NCBI GenBank assembly: GCA_900552645.1
Contig: USAN01000001.1
Location: forward strand, 310,001-374,000
Length of the DNA: 64,000 nucleotides
From: an uncultured Bacteroides sp.
GTDB lineage: Bacteria; Bacteroidota; Bacteroidia; Bacteroidales; Bacteroidaceae
Direction of reading: 5' to 3'
Part shown: piece after piece, positions 50,599-59,027 of the stretch
Position numbering within the stretch: position 1 is the first letter of the stretch
Layout of the letters: each line of letters begins with the position of its first letter
Program-made: the position numbers and the translations under genes
The notes under the pieces: model-generated
Seen by the model: the letters and a program-made list of their open reading frames with translations, nothing else
Told to the model about the DNA's origin: nothing
Database searches by the model: none

Positions 50599-50958
50599 AT
50601 GGGAGAGATTCCATTTACATTGGAGACAATGCCTCAGGCATTAAAGTACATTATTGAAAGATTAACTGTGTTAGAAAACAAAGTTGACTCACTTAAAGGA
50701 GACAAAACAGAGATTGAGAACGAGTGGATGAACATTAAAGACTTGTGTTCATATCTACCAAGCCATCCTGCCGAACAAACTGTTTACGGTTGGACAAGTA
50801 ACCATCAGATACCTTTCTATAAAAAAGGGAAAGGCATCATGTTTCGTAAATCAGAAATCGAAGATTGGCTCAATGATGGTGAAAAACGAAAAACAGAGCA
50901 GGAGTTGGAGGATGAAGCGCAAGATTATATTAATTCAAGAAGGAGGAGGATGTTTTGA
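50599..50958 (+). CDS. Excisionase-type HTH protein of the mobilisable element
   Basis: 119 aa. The N-terminus holds a leucine-zipper-like coiled coil (ALKYIIERLTVLENKVDSLK, residues 14-33). The core is a MerR/Xis-type winged helix: WMNIKDLCSYLPSHPAEQTV, YGWTSNHQIPFYKKGKGIMF, KSEIEDWL. C-terminus basic (NSRRRRMF). Bacteroides mobilisable elements usually have such a protein between integrase and DUF3987. The stop overlaps the next start (TGATG at 50956-50960), so translation is coupled, helped by an AGGAGGAGGA ribosome-binding site inside its 3' end. Confidence 0.8.
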   Translation: MGEIPFTLETMPQALKYIIERLTVLENKVDSLKGDKTEIENEWMNIKDLCSYLPSHPAEQTVYGWTSNHQIPFYKKGKGIMFRKSEIEDWLNDGEKRKTEQELEDEAQDYINSRRRRMF

Positions 50959-52331
50959 TGGATGCAATTGAAATTTGTAATAAAATCAGAATGGAAACTC
51001 TTCATGTTGATGAGACTGATTTTCCACTTGAAGCATTCCCTGAAACGGTAAAACAAATAGTCTTGGATTTTGCCATGTATGAGAATTATCTAATAGAATA
51101 TACCGCAGCAAGCATGTTGTCTGCGGTAGCTTCTGCAATAGGTAATTCTCTTCATATTCGTATTAAGGGAAATTGGGTGGTAAATCCTGTTTTGTATATG
51201 ATTCTTGTTGGTCGTCCGGGACTAGGTAAGACACCGCCTTTAAATGCAATCTTCAAACCAATACGGCAAGTTGATAAGTTGGCATATCATAAATATGAAA
51301 AAGAGATGCAGGAATACAATCAAAGACAAGCTGAATCTAAAGCCAAATCGAATGCCGCAACAGATGAAGATAAACCAATCCTGATGAAAACCATTGTTTC
51401 TGATTTTACACCTGAGGCATTGATGAAGGCTCATCACAACAATCCACGTGGGGTGGTAATCTTAGTTGATGAGATTATGGGGCTGTTCAATTCTACCAAT
51501 CGCTATAATTCAGGACAATTGATAGAACAACTTTTGACCACCTTTAGTGGAGGTTCATTGGATATAGTGAGAATGAACAATCCTATGCCTATCTCAATAG
51601 AACATCCGTGTATTAATATGATAGGTACGACTCAAACAAAGCTTATGCCTAAAATATTTCAAAAAGGATATGAGGAGAATGGTTTCTTGGATCGCTTCCT
51701 TTTTGTCTTGCCAAAGTCACAAAAGATTGCTCCGTGGGTAATGACAGATAAGGATGAGATAAATAAGTCATTGCTTGCAGCTACAAACTGGGATAAGATT
51801 ATAAACAAGGTGCTTTCCTTAATACTAAGAACTGAAGATGGAACAAGGGATATAATTCCTTTGATATTGGAGCTTGATGTAGAAGCTTGTAAATATTTCT
51901 ATGATTGGTGGAATAGGAATGTAGATGCTATTAATGCAATAGAGAAAGATGAAGATGTAGAAAGCAGAATTATGAAAAGCACACTTATCGTTGGCCGATT
52001 ATCATTGGTTGTTCAGGTTATGCGATGGGCTTGTGGAGAGAGTCATATTCAGAATGTAGATATATCATCTGTCAAAAGTGCTATACAGATATATGAGTAT
52101 TTTGAAAAATCGTATCGTCGTATTCAAGCTTATGTCTCAAACAATGATTTGACTGAGGAGGAAAAGGATTTGCTCGATAGGCTTACACCTGCATTTGATA
52201 CATCTGGTATTTTAAATGCAGGTGTTACCATGAATATTCCTGAACGAACTATCAAGAGCAAACTTAAAAGATTCTGCAAGATTGGTGTCATTAATAAAAT
52301 ATCACATGGACATTATGAGAAAATATATTGA
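50958..52331 (+). CDS. DUF3987 ATPase of a mobilisable element
   Basis: Start at ATG 50958 (MDAIEICNKIRMETLHVDET). About 457 aa. Residues 83-95 hold Walker A in LVGRPGLGKTPPLN (GRPGLGKT, 85-92); GVVILVDEIMGLFNSTNRYN is the Walker B region and CINMIGTTQTKLMPKIFQKG a sensor-like segment. The C-terminal 100 residues look like a winged helix (TPAFDTSGILNAGVTMNIPE, then KSKLKRFCKIGVINKISHGH). DUF3987 proteins are helicase/primase-associated in Bacteroides elements. It precedes the DUF6371-type gene by 110 bp, and both are needed for replication or mobilisation by inference. Confidence 0.82.
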   Translation: MDAIEICNKIRMETLHVDETDFPLEAFPETVKQIVLDFAMYENYLIEYTAASMLSAVASAIGNSLHIRIKGNWVVNPVLYMILVGRPGLGKTPPLNAIFKPIRQVDKLAYHKYEKEMQEYNQRQAESKAKSNAATDEDKPILMKTIVSDFTPEALMKAHHNNPRGVVILVDEIMGLFNSTNRYNSGQLIEQLLTTFSGGSLDIVRMNNPMPISIEHPCINMIGTTQTKLMPKIFQKGYEENGFLDRFLFVLPKSQKIAPWVMTDKDEINKSLLAATNWDKIINKVLSLILRTEDGTRDIIPLILELDVEACKYFYDWWNRNVDAINAIEKDEDVESRIMKSTLIVGRLSLVVQVMRWACGESHIQNVDISSVKSAIQIYEYFEKSYRRIQAYVSNNDLTEEEKDLLDRLTPAFDTSGILNAGVTMNIPERTIKSKLKRFCKIGVINKISHGHYEKIY

Positions 52332-52444
52332 TACAGTCGGCAATCATATTGCATTATCTGCACTTTGGCACTTTCCGCAGAGGTTAATAGTGCAAAAATG
52401 CAGAAAGTGCAATGGTTTTAAAGTGCAAACGAAAGGAGGCTATT

Positions 52445-53473
52445 ATGTCTGAATATAGATTCCATCTTCAAAAATATCAACGTGGCTCTAAAATAACATG
52501 TCCGCACTGTGAAAGGAAATACTGTTTTACAAGATATGTAGATGATGAGTGTAAGATAGACTTTCCTATCACTGTCGGGAAATGTGATCATGAGAATAGT
52601 TGTGGTTATCACTATACTCCTAAAGATTATTTTTTGGAACATCCACAGGACGATAATGGTGATAGATATAATAAGGTAAATCCGATGGCTTATAAGAGTT
52701 CTCCCAAAATAGCGATACCGATGCAAACATCTTTAATTGATAAAAGCATTATGGAGAAAAGCATGGATCGTTATGAAATGAATCCATTGTACATTTTTCT
52801 GGTCAGTGTTATGGGTAATGAAGTGGCAAGAAGAATGTGTGAATTGTATAATGTTGGTACATCACATAAATGGAATGGCTCAACAGTTTACTGGCAAGTT
52901 GATTCCTTAGGAGATGTCCGAACAGGTAAGATAATGCTTTACGATTCAAAGACAGGTCATCGTATTAAAGAGCCAAGAGGTTACGTCAGTTGGGCTCATT
53001 CAGAATTGAAGATTGCAGACTACCAATTAAAGCAATGTTTCTTTGGCGAACACTTGTTGACACAAAATCCATATTCTGTAATTATGATAGTTGAGAGTGA
53101 GAAGACTGCTATTATCGGGAAGTATTTTATGCCGGATTATATATGGCTTGCAACTGGCGGAAAAAATGGATGCTTTAATAAAGATGCTATTCAAGTGCTG
53201 AATAATAGAAATGTTGTCTTGCTGCCTGATCTTGGTGCAACTGATAAGTGGAGGCAATATATGACAATGCTTCAAGTGGTGTGCCGTTCTGTATCAATAA
53301 GCACATTGCTTGAAGATATGGCTTCTGATGAACAGCGAGAAAAAGGTTTGGATATTGCAGACTTTCTTTTGATGAAAGATACACAACAGATGGTACTTCA
53401 AAAAATGATAACTCGCAATCCATCTCTCCAGAAGTTGATAGATGCATTCGGTCTTGAGATAGTAGAGGAATAG
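52445..53473 (+). CDS. DUF6371-type toprim/primase-like protein
   Basis: Start chosen at ATG 52445 (MSEYRFHLQKYQRGSKITCP); ATG 52412 would add 11 residues. A zinc-finger-like Cys set is present at C19, C22, C47 and C53 (ITCPHCERKY, GKCDHENSCGYHY). Middle: NPLYIFLVSVMGNEVARRMC. Toprim-like core: VIMIVESEKTAIIGKYFMPD (Glu), NVVLLPDLGATDKWRQYMTM (Asp). The combination is that of the small primase-like proteins next to DUF3987 in Bacteroides mobilisable islands. 342 aa. Likely functions in lagging-strand priming after mobilisation. Confidence 0.72.
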   Translation: MSEYRFHLQKYQRGSKITCPHCERKYCFTRYVDDECKIDFPITVGKCDHENSCGYHYTPKDYFLEHPQDDNGDRYNKVNPMAYKSSPKIAIPMQTSLIDKSIMEKSMDRYEMNPLYIFLVSVMGNEVARRMCELYNVGTSHKWNGSTVYWQVDSLGDVRTGKIMLYDSKTGHRIKEPRGYVSWAHSELKIADYQLKQCFFGEHLLTQNPYSVIMIVESEKTAIIGKYFMPDYIWLATGGKNGCFNKDAIQVLNNRNVVLLPDLGATDKWRQYMTMLQVVCRSVSISTLLEDMASDEQREKGLDIADFLLMKDTQQMVLQKMITRNPSLQKLIDAFGLEIVEE

Positions 53474-53485
53474 TTAATATGTGAT

Positions 53486-53645
53486 GACAGCTTGCTGTCG
53501 AAAGAAAGGAGTTGTAAAATTCCGTAGCTTATTATGGCATTTTTACTTACGTCCGCAGACTTACGCTGCTAAAAAAGCCAATAAGCGAGAGGAGTTCCTC
53601 TCGACACCCATTTATCCTAATCGGATTAGGACGGAATTTACAACT
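53486..53645 (+). other. Hairpin-rich oriT-like region before the MobV gene
   Basis: Several inverted repeats: GACAG/CTGTC with CTTG loop (53486-53499); AGTTGTAAAATTCCGT (53510-53525) against ACGGAATTTACAACT (53631-53645), a long-range pair about 105 bp apart; GAGAGGA/TCCTCTC with 2-nt loop (53587-53602); CCTAAT/ATTAGG (53616-53630). No reliable gene is encoded. MobV relaxases nick at an oriT of this kind immediately upstream of their gene; the nick site itself cannot be assigned. Confidence 0.5.
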
Positions 53646-53670
53646 CTAATTCAAACAAAACAAAATCAAA

Positions 53671-55053
53671 ATGAGTACACAATATGCAGTATGCCATCTA
53701 CAACGTGGCAGTGGTAATGATGCAGGAATGTCATGCCACATAGAAAGAAAAACAGCAGATGGAAAATTATATGTTCCCGAGAATGCTGATAAGAACAGAA
53801 CTTCATTGAACCGAGAATTGATGTCATATCCCAATGGGGTAAGGAACAGAACAGAAGCTATTCAACATCGTATTGACAACGCTGGTCTTCATCGTAAAGT
53901 CGGAAAAAATCAGACTAAGGCTATACGGATTATACTTTCCGGTACACATGAGCAGATGATGAAAATCGAATCTCAGGGAAAGATGAAAGATTGGATAAAT
54001 GCTAATCTTAAATGGCTTAAAGAGACATACGGAGAAGATAATTTGGTCTCTGCTGTACTTCACATGGATGAGAAAACCCCACATATCCATGCTACAGTCG
54101 TGCCAATAGTTCAAGGGGCGAGAAAGCGCAGGGAACGTGAAGGAGAGAAGAAATATAGAGTTAATACAGGACCAAGATTATCGGCTGATGATGTAATGTC
54201 TCGTGGTCGCTTGCGTCATTATCAAAACACTTATGGAGCAGAAATGAAGTCATTTGGTTTGGAACGTGGTGTGGTTGGTTCAACGGCAAAACATGTGGTG
54301 AACTCAGACTTTTATAAGCAAAGAATGTCAGAGCTTGAAGCCGATATTTCTGAGATGGAGAAAGAATTGGAAGCGGCAAAAGAGGGGAAAAGTAGATTCT
54401 TTGCCTTATTTAATAAAGGTGATTTAGCTAAAGCCAAGAATTCAATATCAGAGAAAGATAAGGAAATAGCATTACTCAAAAGTAAAATTACAGAATTGCA
54501 AAAAGAGAAGGATATGTTATGCCAGCAACATAGGCAGGACATATCAAAACTTCATAATGGCTATAAGCAAGAGATAACGAAAGCCATTAAGGAATTAGAA
54601 AAGCTGAAAGGTACAATTGAAAGTAAAGATGCTCAAATAGCAAGGCAGAATCAACAAATAGATCGGCTTGATAGAAAAGCAAATCCGCATAGATATAATT
54701 TATTATCAGGAGCAATATTGACAAATCTGTTTGTGCCAAACTATTTGCATCCATCTCTTCATATCTGGACAAAGGTAGGAGAGGAGGAACATGAAGCAAT
54801 AAAATATGATATAGATTACCAAACAGCCAAAGCCCATAGCAATGGAGATATTACCGACTATGAGTTTGTGAATGCTATATTTGAACCTTGGGAGCAGGTG
54901 AATGAGGTGCAAGCTCAGATGTTAGGAGCAGCTTTTACACTAGCATGTGGTGGACCCGCACAAGCTCATGTTGGAACAGGAGGAGGTGGAACGCAGTCGG
55001 ATATGCCATGGGGAGAGAAAGATAAAAGACGTAAGGATGGCATGAGACGTTAG
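53671..55053 (+). CDS. MobV-family relaxase (Pre/Mob)
   Basis: 460 aa. N-terminal relaxase domain: YAVCHLQRGSGNDAGMSCHI, EVMSYPNGVRNRTEAI-like segment (LMSYPNGVRNRTEAIQHRID) and the metal motif HMDEKTPHIHATVVPI (H131, H138, H140), the MobV HxDxxxPHxH signature. Residues 210-330 are coiled coil (MSELEADISEMEKELEAAKE), and the C-terminus is a Gly-rich tail (LACGGPAQAHVGTGGGGTQS). It nicks oriT and pilots the element through a helper conjugation system, probably the ICE's. It has no coupling protein of its own nearby. AT-rich. Confidence 0.9.
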   Translation: MSTQYAVCHLQRGSGNDAGMSCHIERKTADGKLYVPENADKNRTSLNRELMSYPNGVRNRTEAIQHRIDNAGLHRKVGKNQTKAIRIILSGTHEQMMKIESQGKMKDWINANLKWLKETYGEDNLVSAVLHMDEKTPHIHATVVPIVQGARKRREREGEKKYRVNTGPRLSADDVMSRGRLRHYQNTYGAEMKSFGLERGVVGSTAKHVVNSDFYKQRMSELEADISEMEKELEAAKEGKSRFFALFNKGDLAKAKNSISEKDKEIALLKSKITELQKEKDMLCQQHRQDISKLHNGYKQEITKAIKELEKLKGTIESKDAQIARQNQQIDRLDRKANPHRYNLLSGAILTNLFVPNYLHPSLHIWTKVGEEEHEAIKYDIDYQTAKAHSNGDITDYEFVNAIFEPWEQVNEVQAQMLGAAFTLACGGPAQAHVGTGGGGTQSDMPWGEKDKRRKDGMRR

Positions 55054-55074
55054 CTGTCTATCTTTTATCAATCA

Positions 55075-55101
55075 AAGGATATACTTTCAAAGTATGTCCT
55101 T
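55075..55101. terminator. Hairpin after the relaxase gene
   Basis: AAGGATATACTTT (55075-55087) and AAAGTATGTCCTT (55089-55101) form a 13-bp near-perfect stem (one mismatch). It lies 22 bp after the MobV stop, so it may end that transcript, though no strong T-run follows. Confidence 0.4.
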
Positions 55102-55205
55102 GCTGTACTTGATAGATGAATTATGAATTCATTATACATAAGTCACTGAAAAACAAGAGCGGCCCTGATTAATGGACAACTACCTTGAGATTTGTGATTA
55201 TCAAG

Positions 55206-55290
55206 TTTAGGGGGTGAACGATTTTGACACCCCCCATCTTGAATTCCTGATAAAACCGATTTAAGGGGTGGACGATTTGGCTACACCTTT
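55206..55290. repeat. Two related 30-bp repeats with G/C-run stems
   Basis: TTTAGGGGGTGAACGATTTTG...CACCCCCC (55206-55235) and TTTAAGGGGTGGACGATTTGG...CACCTTTTG (55260-55290) share the core GGGGTGnACGATTT and the same strand. In the first, GGGGGTG pairs with CACCCCC. They lie in the 450-bp gap between the mobilisable element and the defence operon. No gene in this gap. They might be an element end, an att site, or a transcription stop. Confidence 0.4.
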
Positions 55291-55452
55291 TGTTTGAGCA
55301 TTTATAAGGGAGTGATTTCAAATCACATCCTTGTTTTAGTAAATTGTCATTTGCAAAAACAATTCCATTGAGATAGAATGGTGAAAAAACATACTAAATT
55401 GTAATTATACTAGAAAAATATACCGTAGAATGAAAGGAATATGCGAAATTAT

Positions 55453-55482
55453 GCGCTGTTTAGCGTAAAGATTGTACCTTTA
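55453..55482 (+). promoter_or_regulatory. Promoter/operator-like site of the XRE gene
   Basis: GCGCT-GTTT-AGCG (55453-55465) is a short inverted repeat, CGCT/AGCG with 4-nt spacer, directly upstream of a -7-like TACCTTTA (55475-55482). The ATG follows at 55501. It could be the binding site of the XRE repressor on its own promoter. Confidence 0.4.
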
Positions 55483-55500
55483 CAAGCAAATATATAAGCA

Positions 55501-55707
55501 ATGGCAAAGAAATTGAATCGAATAAAAGTAGTTCTTGTCGAAAAAGGTGTATCTCAGACAGAACTGGCAGAAGTACTTGGCAAAAGTTTCAGTACAATTA
55601 ATGCATATTGTGCTAACAGGCAGCAACCATCTTTGGAATTATTGGCAGATATTGCAAAGTACCTTTCCGTCAGCATTAAGGATTTGATTGTAGATAGTGT
55701 AGAATAA
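55501..55707 (+). CDS. XRE-family transcriptional regulator
   Basis: 68 aa, a single HTH_3 domain: LNRIKVVLVEKGVSQTELAE (helices 1-2), then VLGKSFSTINAYCANRQQPS (turn and recognition helix) and LLADIAKYLSVSIKDLIVDS. It is the first gene of the defence-like operon, 17 bp before the helicase/nuclease gene. Such minimal regulators control restriction-modification genes (C-protein role) and may delay nuclease expression until the methylase is made. A self-binding site is proposed at 55453. Confidence 0.85.
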   Translation: MAKKLNRIKVVLVEKGVSQTELAEVLGKSFSTINAYCANRQQPSLELLADIAKYLSVSIKDLIVDSVE

Positions 55708-55724
55708 AAAGAAAATAATCAAAT

Positions 55725-58700
55725 ATGGCAACAACACATTTTTTTAATAACTCTGATGGGCATTCGCTTTTCAATAAACTGAAAGCTATTGCTCAAAATA
55801 TGTCAAATTTCGATAGATTCTTGGCTGTTGTTGGCTTCTTTCGCTCATCTGGTTACTTTAAACTGCGTAAAGAACTGGAAGGTGGAGATGGCAAAGATGT
55901 AAAAGAGATTAAAATTCTTGTTGGTATCAACATCGACGACATATTCCGCAAGCATAATAAGGCTTTGCTTTTTTTGTCAGATGAAGAAAAGGCTAAAAGC
56001 ATTTATGAACAGGATTTCGTTGATGACATTAAAAATGCTCGTTATTCACACGAAGTGGAAGAAGGCATTTTGACTATGTTTCAAGATATCTCTGATGGTC
56101 GCTTGCAGATGAGAATTCACTCATCAAAGAACCTACATGCTAAGTTCTACTTGTGTTTGCCCGATAATCATAATGAAAGTAGTGATGGTTGGGTAATTAT
56201 GGGGTCTTCAAATATTTCAGATTCAGGTTTAGGCTTAACTCAGCCACCTCGTTATGAATTAAATGTATCTATGAAAGATTATGACGATGTGAACTATTGT
56301 CATGATGAATTTAAACGTCTATGGGAAGAAGGTATTCCTTTGACCATGAATGATATTGATGCTTTCAAAAAGAAAACGTACTTGGGTTATCAACCTACAC
56401 CTTATGAGTTATTCATAAAAGTTTTGATTGATGCGTTTGGTGACCAAGTAGAAGATGATTTTACGATTCAGCTTCCTGATGGCGTAAAAGACTTGAAATA
56501 TCAAAAAGATGCTGTAATTCAAGGATACCAGATGTTATTGGACCATAATGGTTGTTTCCTTGCAGATGTGGTTGGTCTTGGAAAAACGATGATTGCTACC
56601 ATGATAGCTAAACGCTATATAGAAGCTAATGGTAGGAATACTAATATTCTAGTTGTTTATCCTCCTGCACTTGAAGATAACTGGAAAGGTACATTCAAAA
56701 TGTTTGGTATCAAAAAGTATGCGCAATTTGTTACCAATGGTAGCTTGAGTAAAATATTGGAAGGTAGAGATCAATATAAGGACAAAGAAGATTTTGACCT
56801 TATCATTGTGGATGAAGCTCATGGTTTTCGTAGTGATAGTGCAAGCAAATATGATGAATTGCAAAAGATATGCAAGGCTCCTTGTTCAAATCCAGGATTG
56901 CTTAGAAGTATTCAAAAGCGCATCATGTTGCTTTCTGCAACTCCTCTTAATAATCGTCCGGAGGATCTATTGAATCAACTTTTATTATTCCAAAATAGTC
57001 AGACATGTACTATTGATGGAGTGCCAAACTTGAAGGCGTTCTTTACTCCATTTATCATGGATTATAAAAAGTTGATGAAAGAACGTGAAAATCGTAATGT
57101 GACAGAAGATGTAGATAAACTTTACGATGACATAAGAAAGAAAGTCATTGATAAGGTTACAGTCCGTCGTACTCGAAATAATATTATCAATGATATAGAT
57201 TATAATAACGACATTAAAGAACAAGGTATTTCGTTCCCAAGTATTTTGCCTCCTGTTCCATTGGAATACAAGATGAGCGCAGCAACAAGCAAGAGATTTT
57301 TTGAAACACTCGCTACATTGTCCGATGAAGAGAATCCAGAACATTTGGAGTATGCTCGTTATCGTGCTATTGAGTTCCTTAAACCAGAGTTGCGCAGTCA
57401 GTTTGGTAATGCCGTCCATATAGCTCAAACGCTGGCTGGTATCTATCGTGTACACATGGTTAAACGATTAGAAAGTTCTTTCTATGCTTTCAAGAAGTCT
57501 TTGGCTACACTCTTGCGTATTACTGAGGATATGATAAAGATGTTCGATGAAGATAAAATTGTGATTGCTCCAGAACTCAATGTCAAAGACTTGATGATGA
57601 AAGATATGGAGCTTGACGAAATTATTGAGTTTGCCATTTCGAAAGGTTATAACAAAAGTGATTTTTTATTCAAAGCAGAGGATTTTGATCCTTCATTTAA
57701 AGAGATGCTTGAGAACGACATAAAGCTTCTTAAGGTATTGAATGCTGATTGGGCAAATGAGAATGAAGATCCAAAATTTGATGAGTTCAAGACTCACTTG
57801 ACTAATGAATTCTTAAATAAGAAAATTAATCCTGAGGAGAAGTTGGTATTGTTCTCTGAAAGTGTTGATACCTTGAATTATCTCTATGGAAGATTGACAA
57901 AAGAACTGAAGCTTGAAGATGTATTGATGGTAACAGCAAAGAATCGCGACAGCATGAAGAAGTGCATCAAAGAGAACTTTGATGCTAATGATGATACAGC
58001 CAGCCGTAAATACAACATCATTATCACCTCTGATGTACTTGCTGAAGGTGTCAATCTGCATCGTGCTAATGTCATCATAAATTATGATTCTCCATGGAAT
58101 GCAACAAGACTGATGCAGCGTATTGGCCGTGTGAACAGAATTGGCTCTAAGGCTGATAATATATATAACTTTATGTTCTACCCATCAAAACAGGGTGATC
58201 GCGAAATAAAATTGTATGCGAATGCATTGGTAAAACTGCAAGGCTTTCATTCTGCATTTGGGGAAGATGCACAAATTTACTCAAAAGAAGAAATCGTCAA
58301 GCAATTCGAAATGTTTGATAGCAAGGTTAAAGACGCTGTAGATAAGAAGATTGCATTGCTGAGAGAAGTGCGTGATTTGTATAATACTAATCGTGAACTT
58401 TATCACAAAATAAAGAATTTGCCAATGAAGAGCCGTGTGCTACGTGATAACAAACATCGAGCAGGCAAGACAATTGTATTTGTGTCGTCCAATGTGAAGA
58501 CGGAATTCTATCTATCAGACAACAATACGGTGAATATCATCGACTTCTTAGATGCAGTAGATTATCTTCGTGCCAAACCGGAAGAGATGCCATTACCATT
58601 CTCTAATGATGAAAAACATTATAAGAACGTAAACAGCGCATTAGAAAAGTATGTTCGTGATTTTGTAGAAGATGCTGATACCAATACCGTCGTTCGTAAT

Positions 58701-59021
58701 GATTTAGACAAAGTGTCTCTTGAGGCAAATAAGTTTCTTCGTACAATAAAGCAAATCACACAAGATTCCCAACTTAAGAAAAGTTGTGATGCACTAATGT
58801 CTTTCATCACTGTCGGGGTATATCAAAAATTACCACGCTATATACGAGAACTATCTCGTGAATACAAGAATGACCGAGTGCGAATGAAGCAAGATGAGTT
58901 CTTGCTCTCTATTAAACTCGATGCTCTTGTATCTGAGTATAACACACAAAATAAGGTTAAAGATGGTGATAGAGTAACTGTCGGAGACCCACAAATCATT
59001 ATTTCAGAATCTTTTATTTGA
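55725..59021 (+). CDS. PLD-nuclease/SNF2-like helicase fusion (putative restriction component)
   Basis: 1098 aa. N-terminal PLD phosphodiesterase: NLHAKFYLCLPDNH (H138, K140) and VIMGSSNISDSGLG (S/N at 161-163), a HxK...GSxN single copy. Helicase core: FLADVVGLGKTMIA (Walker A 284-288), LIIVDEAHGF (DEAH 363-366), LLSATPLNNRPEDL (motif III), and the C-terminal SDVLAEGVNLHRANVIINYD (motif V) and MQRIGRVNRIGSKAD (motif VI, Arg799-Arg805). The last 250 residues are helical and unassigned. Family knowledge: PLD-helicase fusions occur beside DNA methyltransferases in defence systems and would be the nuclease-translocase arm. Gap to the methylase is 6 bp. All motifs look intact. Confidence 0.85.
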   Translation: MATTHFFNNSDGHSLFNKLKAIAQNMSNFDRFLAVVGFFRSSGYFKLRKELEGGDGKDVKEIKILVGINIDDIFRKHNKALLFLSDEEKAKSIYEQDFVDDIKNARYSHEVEEGILTMFQDISDGRLQMRIHSSKNLHAKFYLCLPDNHNESSDGWVIMGSSNISDSGLGLTQPPRYELNVSMKDYDDVNYCHDEFKRLWEEGIPLTMNDIDAFKKKTYLGYQPTPYELFIKVLIDAFGDQVEDDFTIQLPDGVKDLKYQKDAVIQGYQMLLDHNGCFLADVVGLGKTMIATMIAKRYIEANGRNTNILVVYPPALEDNWKGTFKMFGIKKYAQFVTNGSLSKILEGRDQYKDKEDFDLIIVDEAHGFRSDSASKYDELQKICKAPCSNPGLLRSIQKRIMLLSATPLNNRPEDLLNQLLLFQNSQTCTIDGVPNLKAFFTPFIMDYKKLMKERENRNVTEDVDKLYDDIRKKVIDKVTVRRTRNNIINDIDYNNDIKEQGISFPSILPPVPLEYKMSAATSKRFFETLATLSDEENPEHLEYARYRAIEFLKPELRSQFGNAVHIAQTLAGIYRVHMVKRLESSFYAFKKSLATLLRITEDMIKMFDEDKIVIAPELNVKDLMMKDMELDEIIEFAISKGYNKSDFLFKAEDFDPSFKEMLENDIKLLKVLNADWANENEDPKFDEFKTHLTNEFLNKKINPEEKLVLFSESVDTLNYLYGRLTKELKLEDVLMVTAKNRDSMKKCIKENFDANDDTASRKYNIIITSDVLAEGVNLHRANVIINYDSPWNATRLMQRIGRVNRIGSKADNIYNFMFYPSKQGDREIKLYANALVKLQGFHSAFGEDAQIYSKEEIVKQFEMFDSKVKDAVDKKIALLREVRDLYNTNRELYHKIKNLPMKSRVLRDNKHRAGKTIVFVSSNVKTEFYLSDNNTVNIIDFLDAVDYLRAKPEEMPLPFSNDEKHYKNVNSALEKYVRDFVEDADTNTVVRNDLDKVSLEANKFLRTIKQITQDSQLKKSCDALMSFITVGVYQKLPRYIRELSREYKNDRVRMKQDEFLLSIKLDALVSEYNTQNKVKDGDRVTVGDPQIIISESFI

Positions 59022-59027
59022 TAAAAT

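Noticed and set aside
50427..50657. 76-codon plus-strand frame before the HTH gene
   Set aside because: No ribosome-binding site or domain, and it overlaps the HTH start in another frame.
53481..53717. 78-codon frame across the oriT-like hairpins
   Set aside because: Composition and position are better explained by structured non-coding DNA; it runs into the relaxase start.
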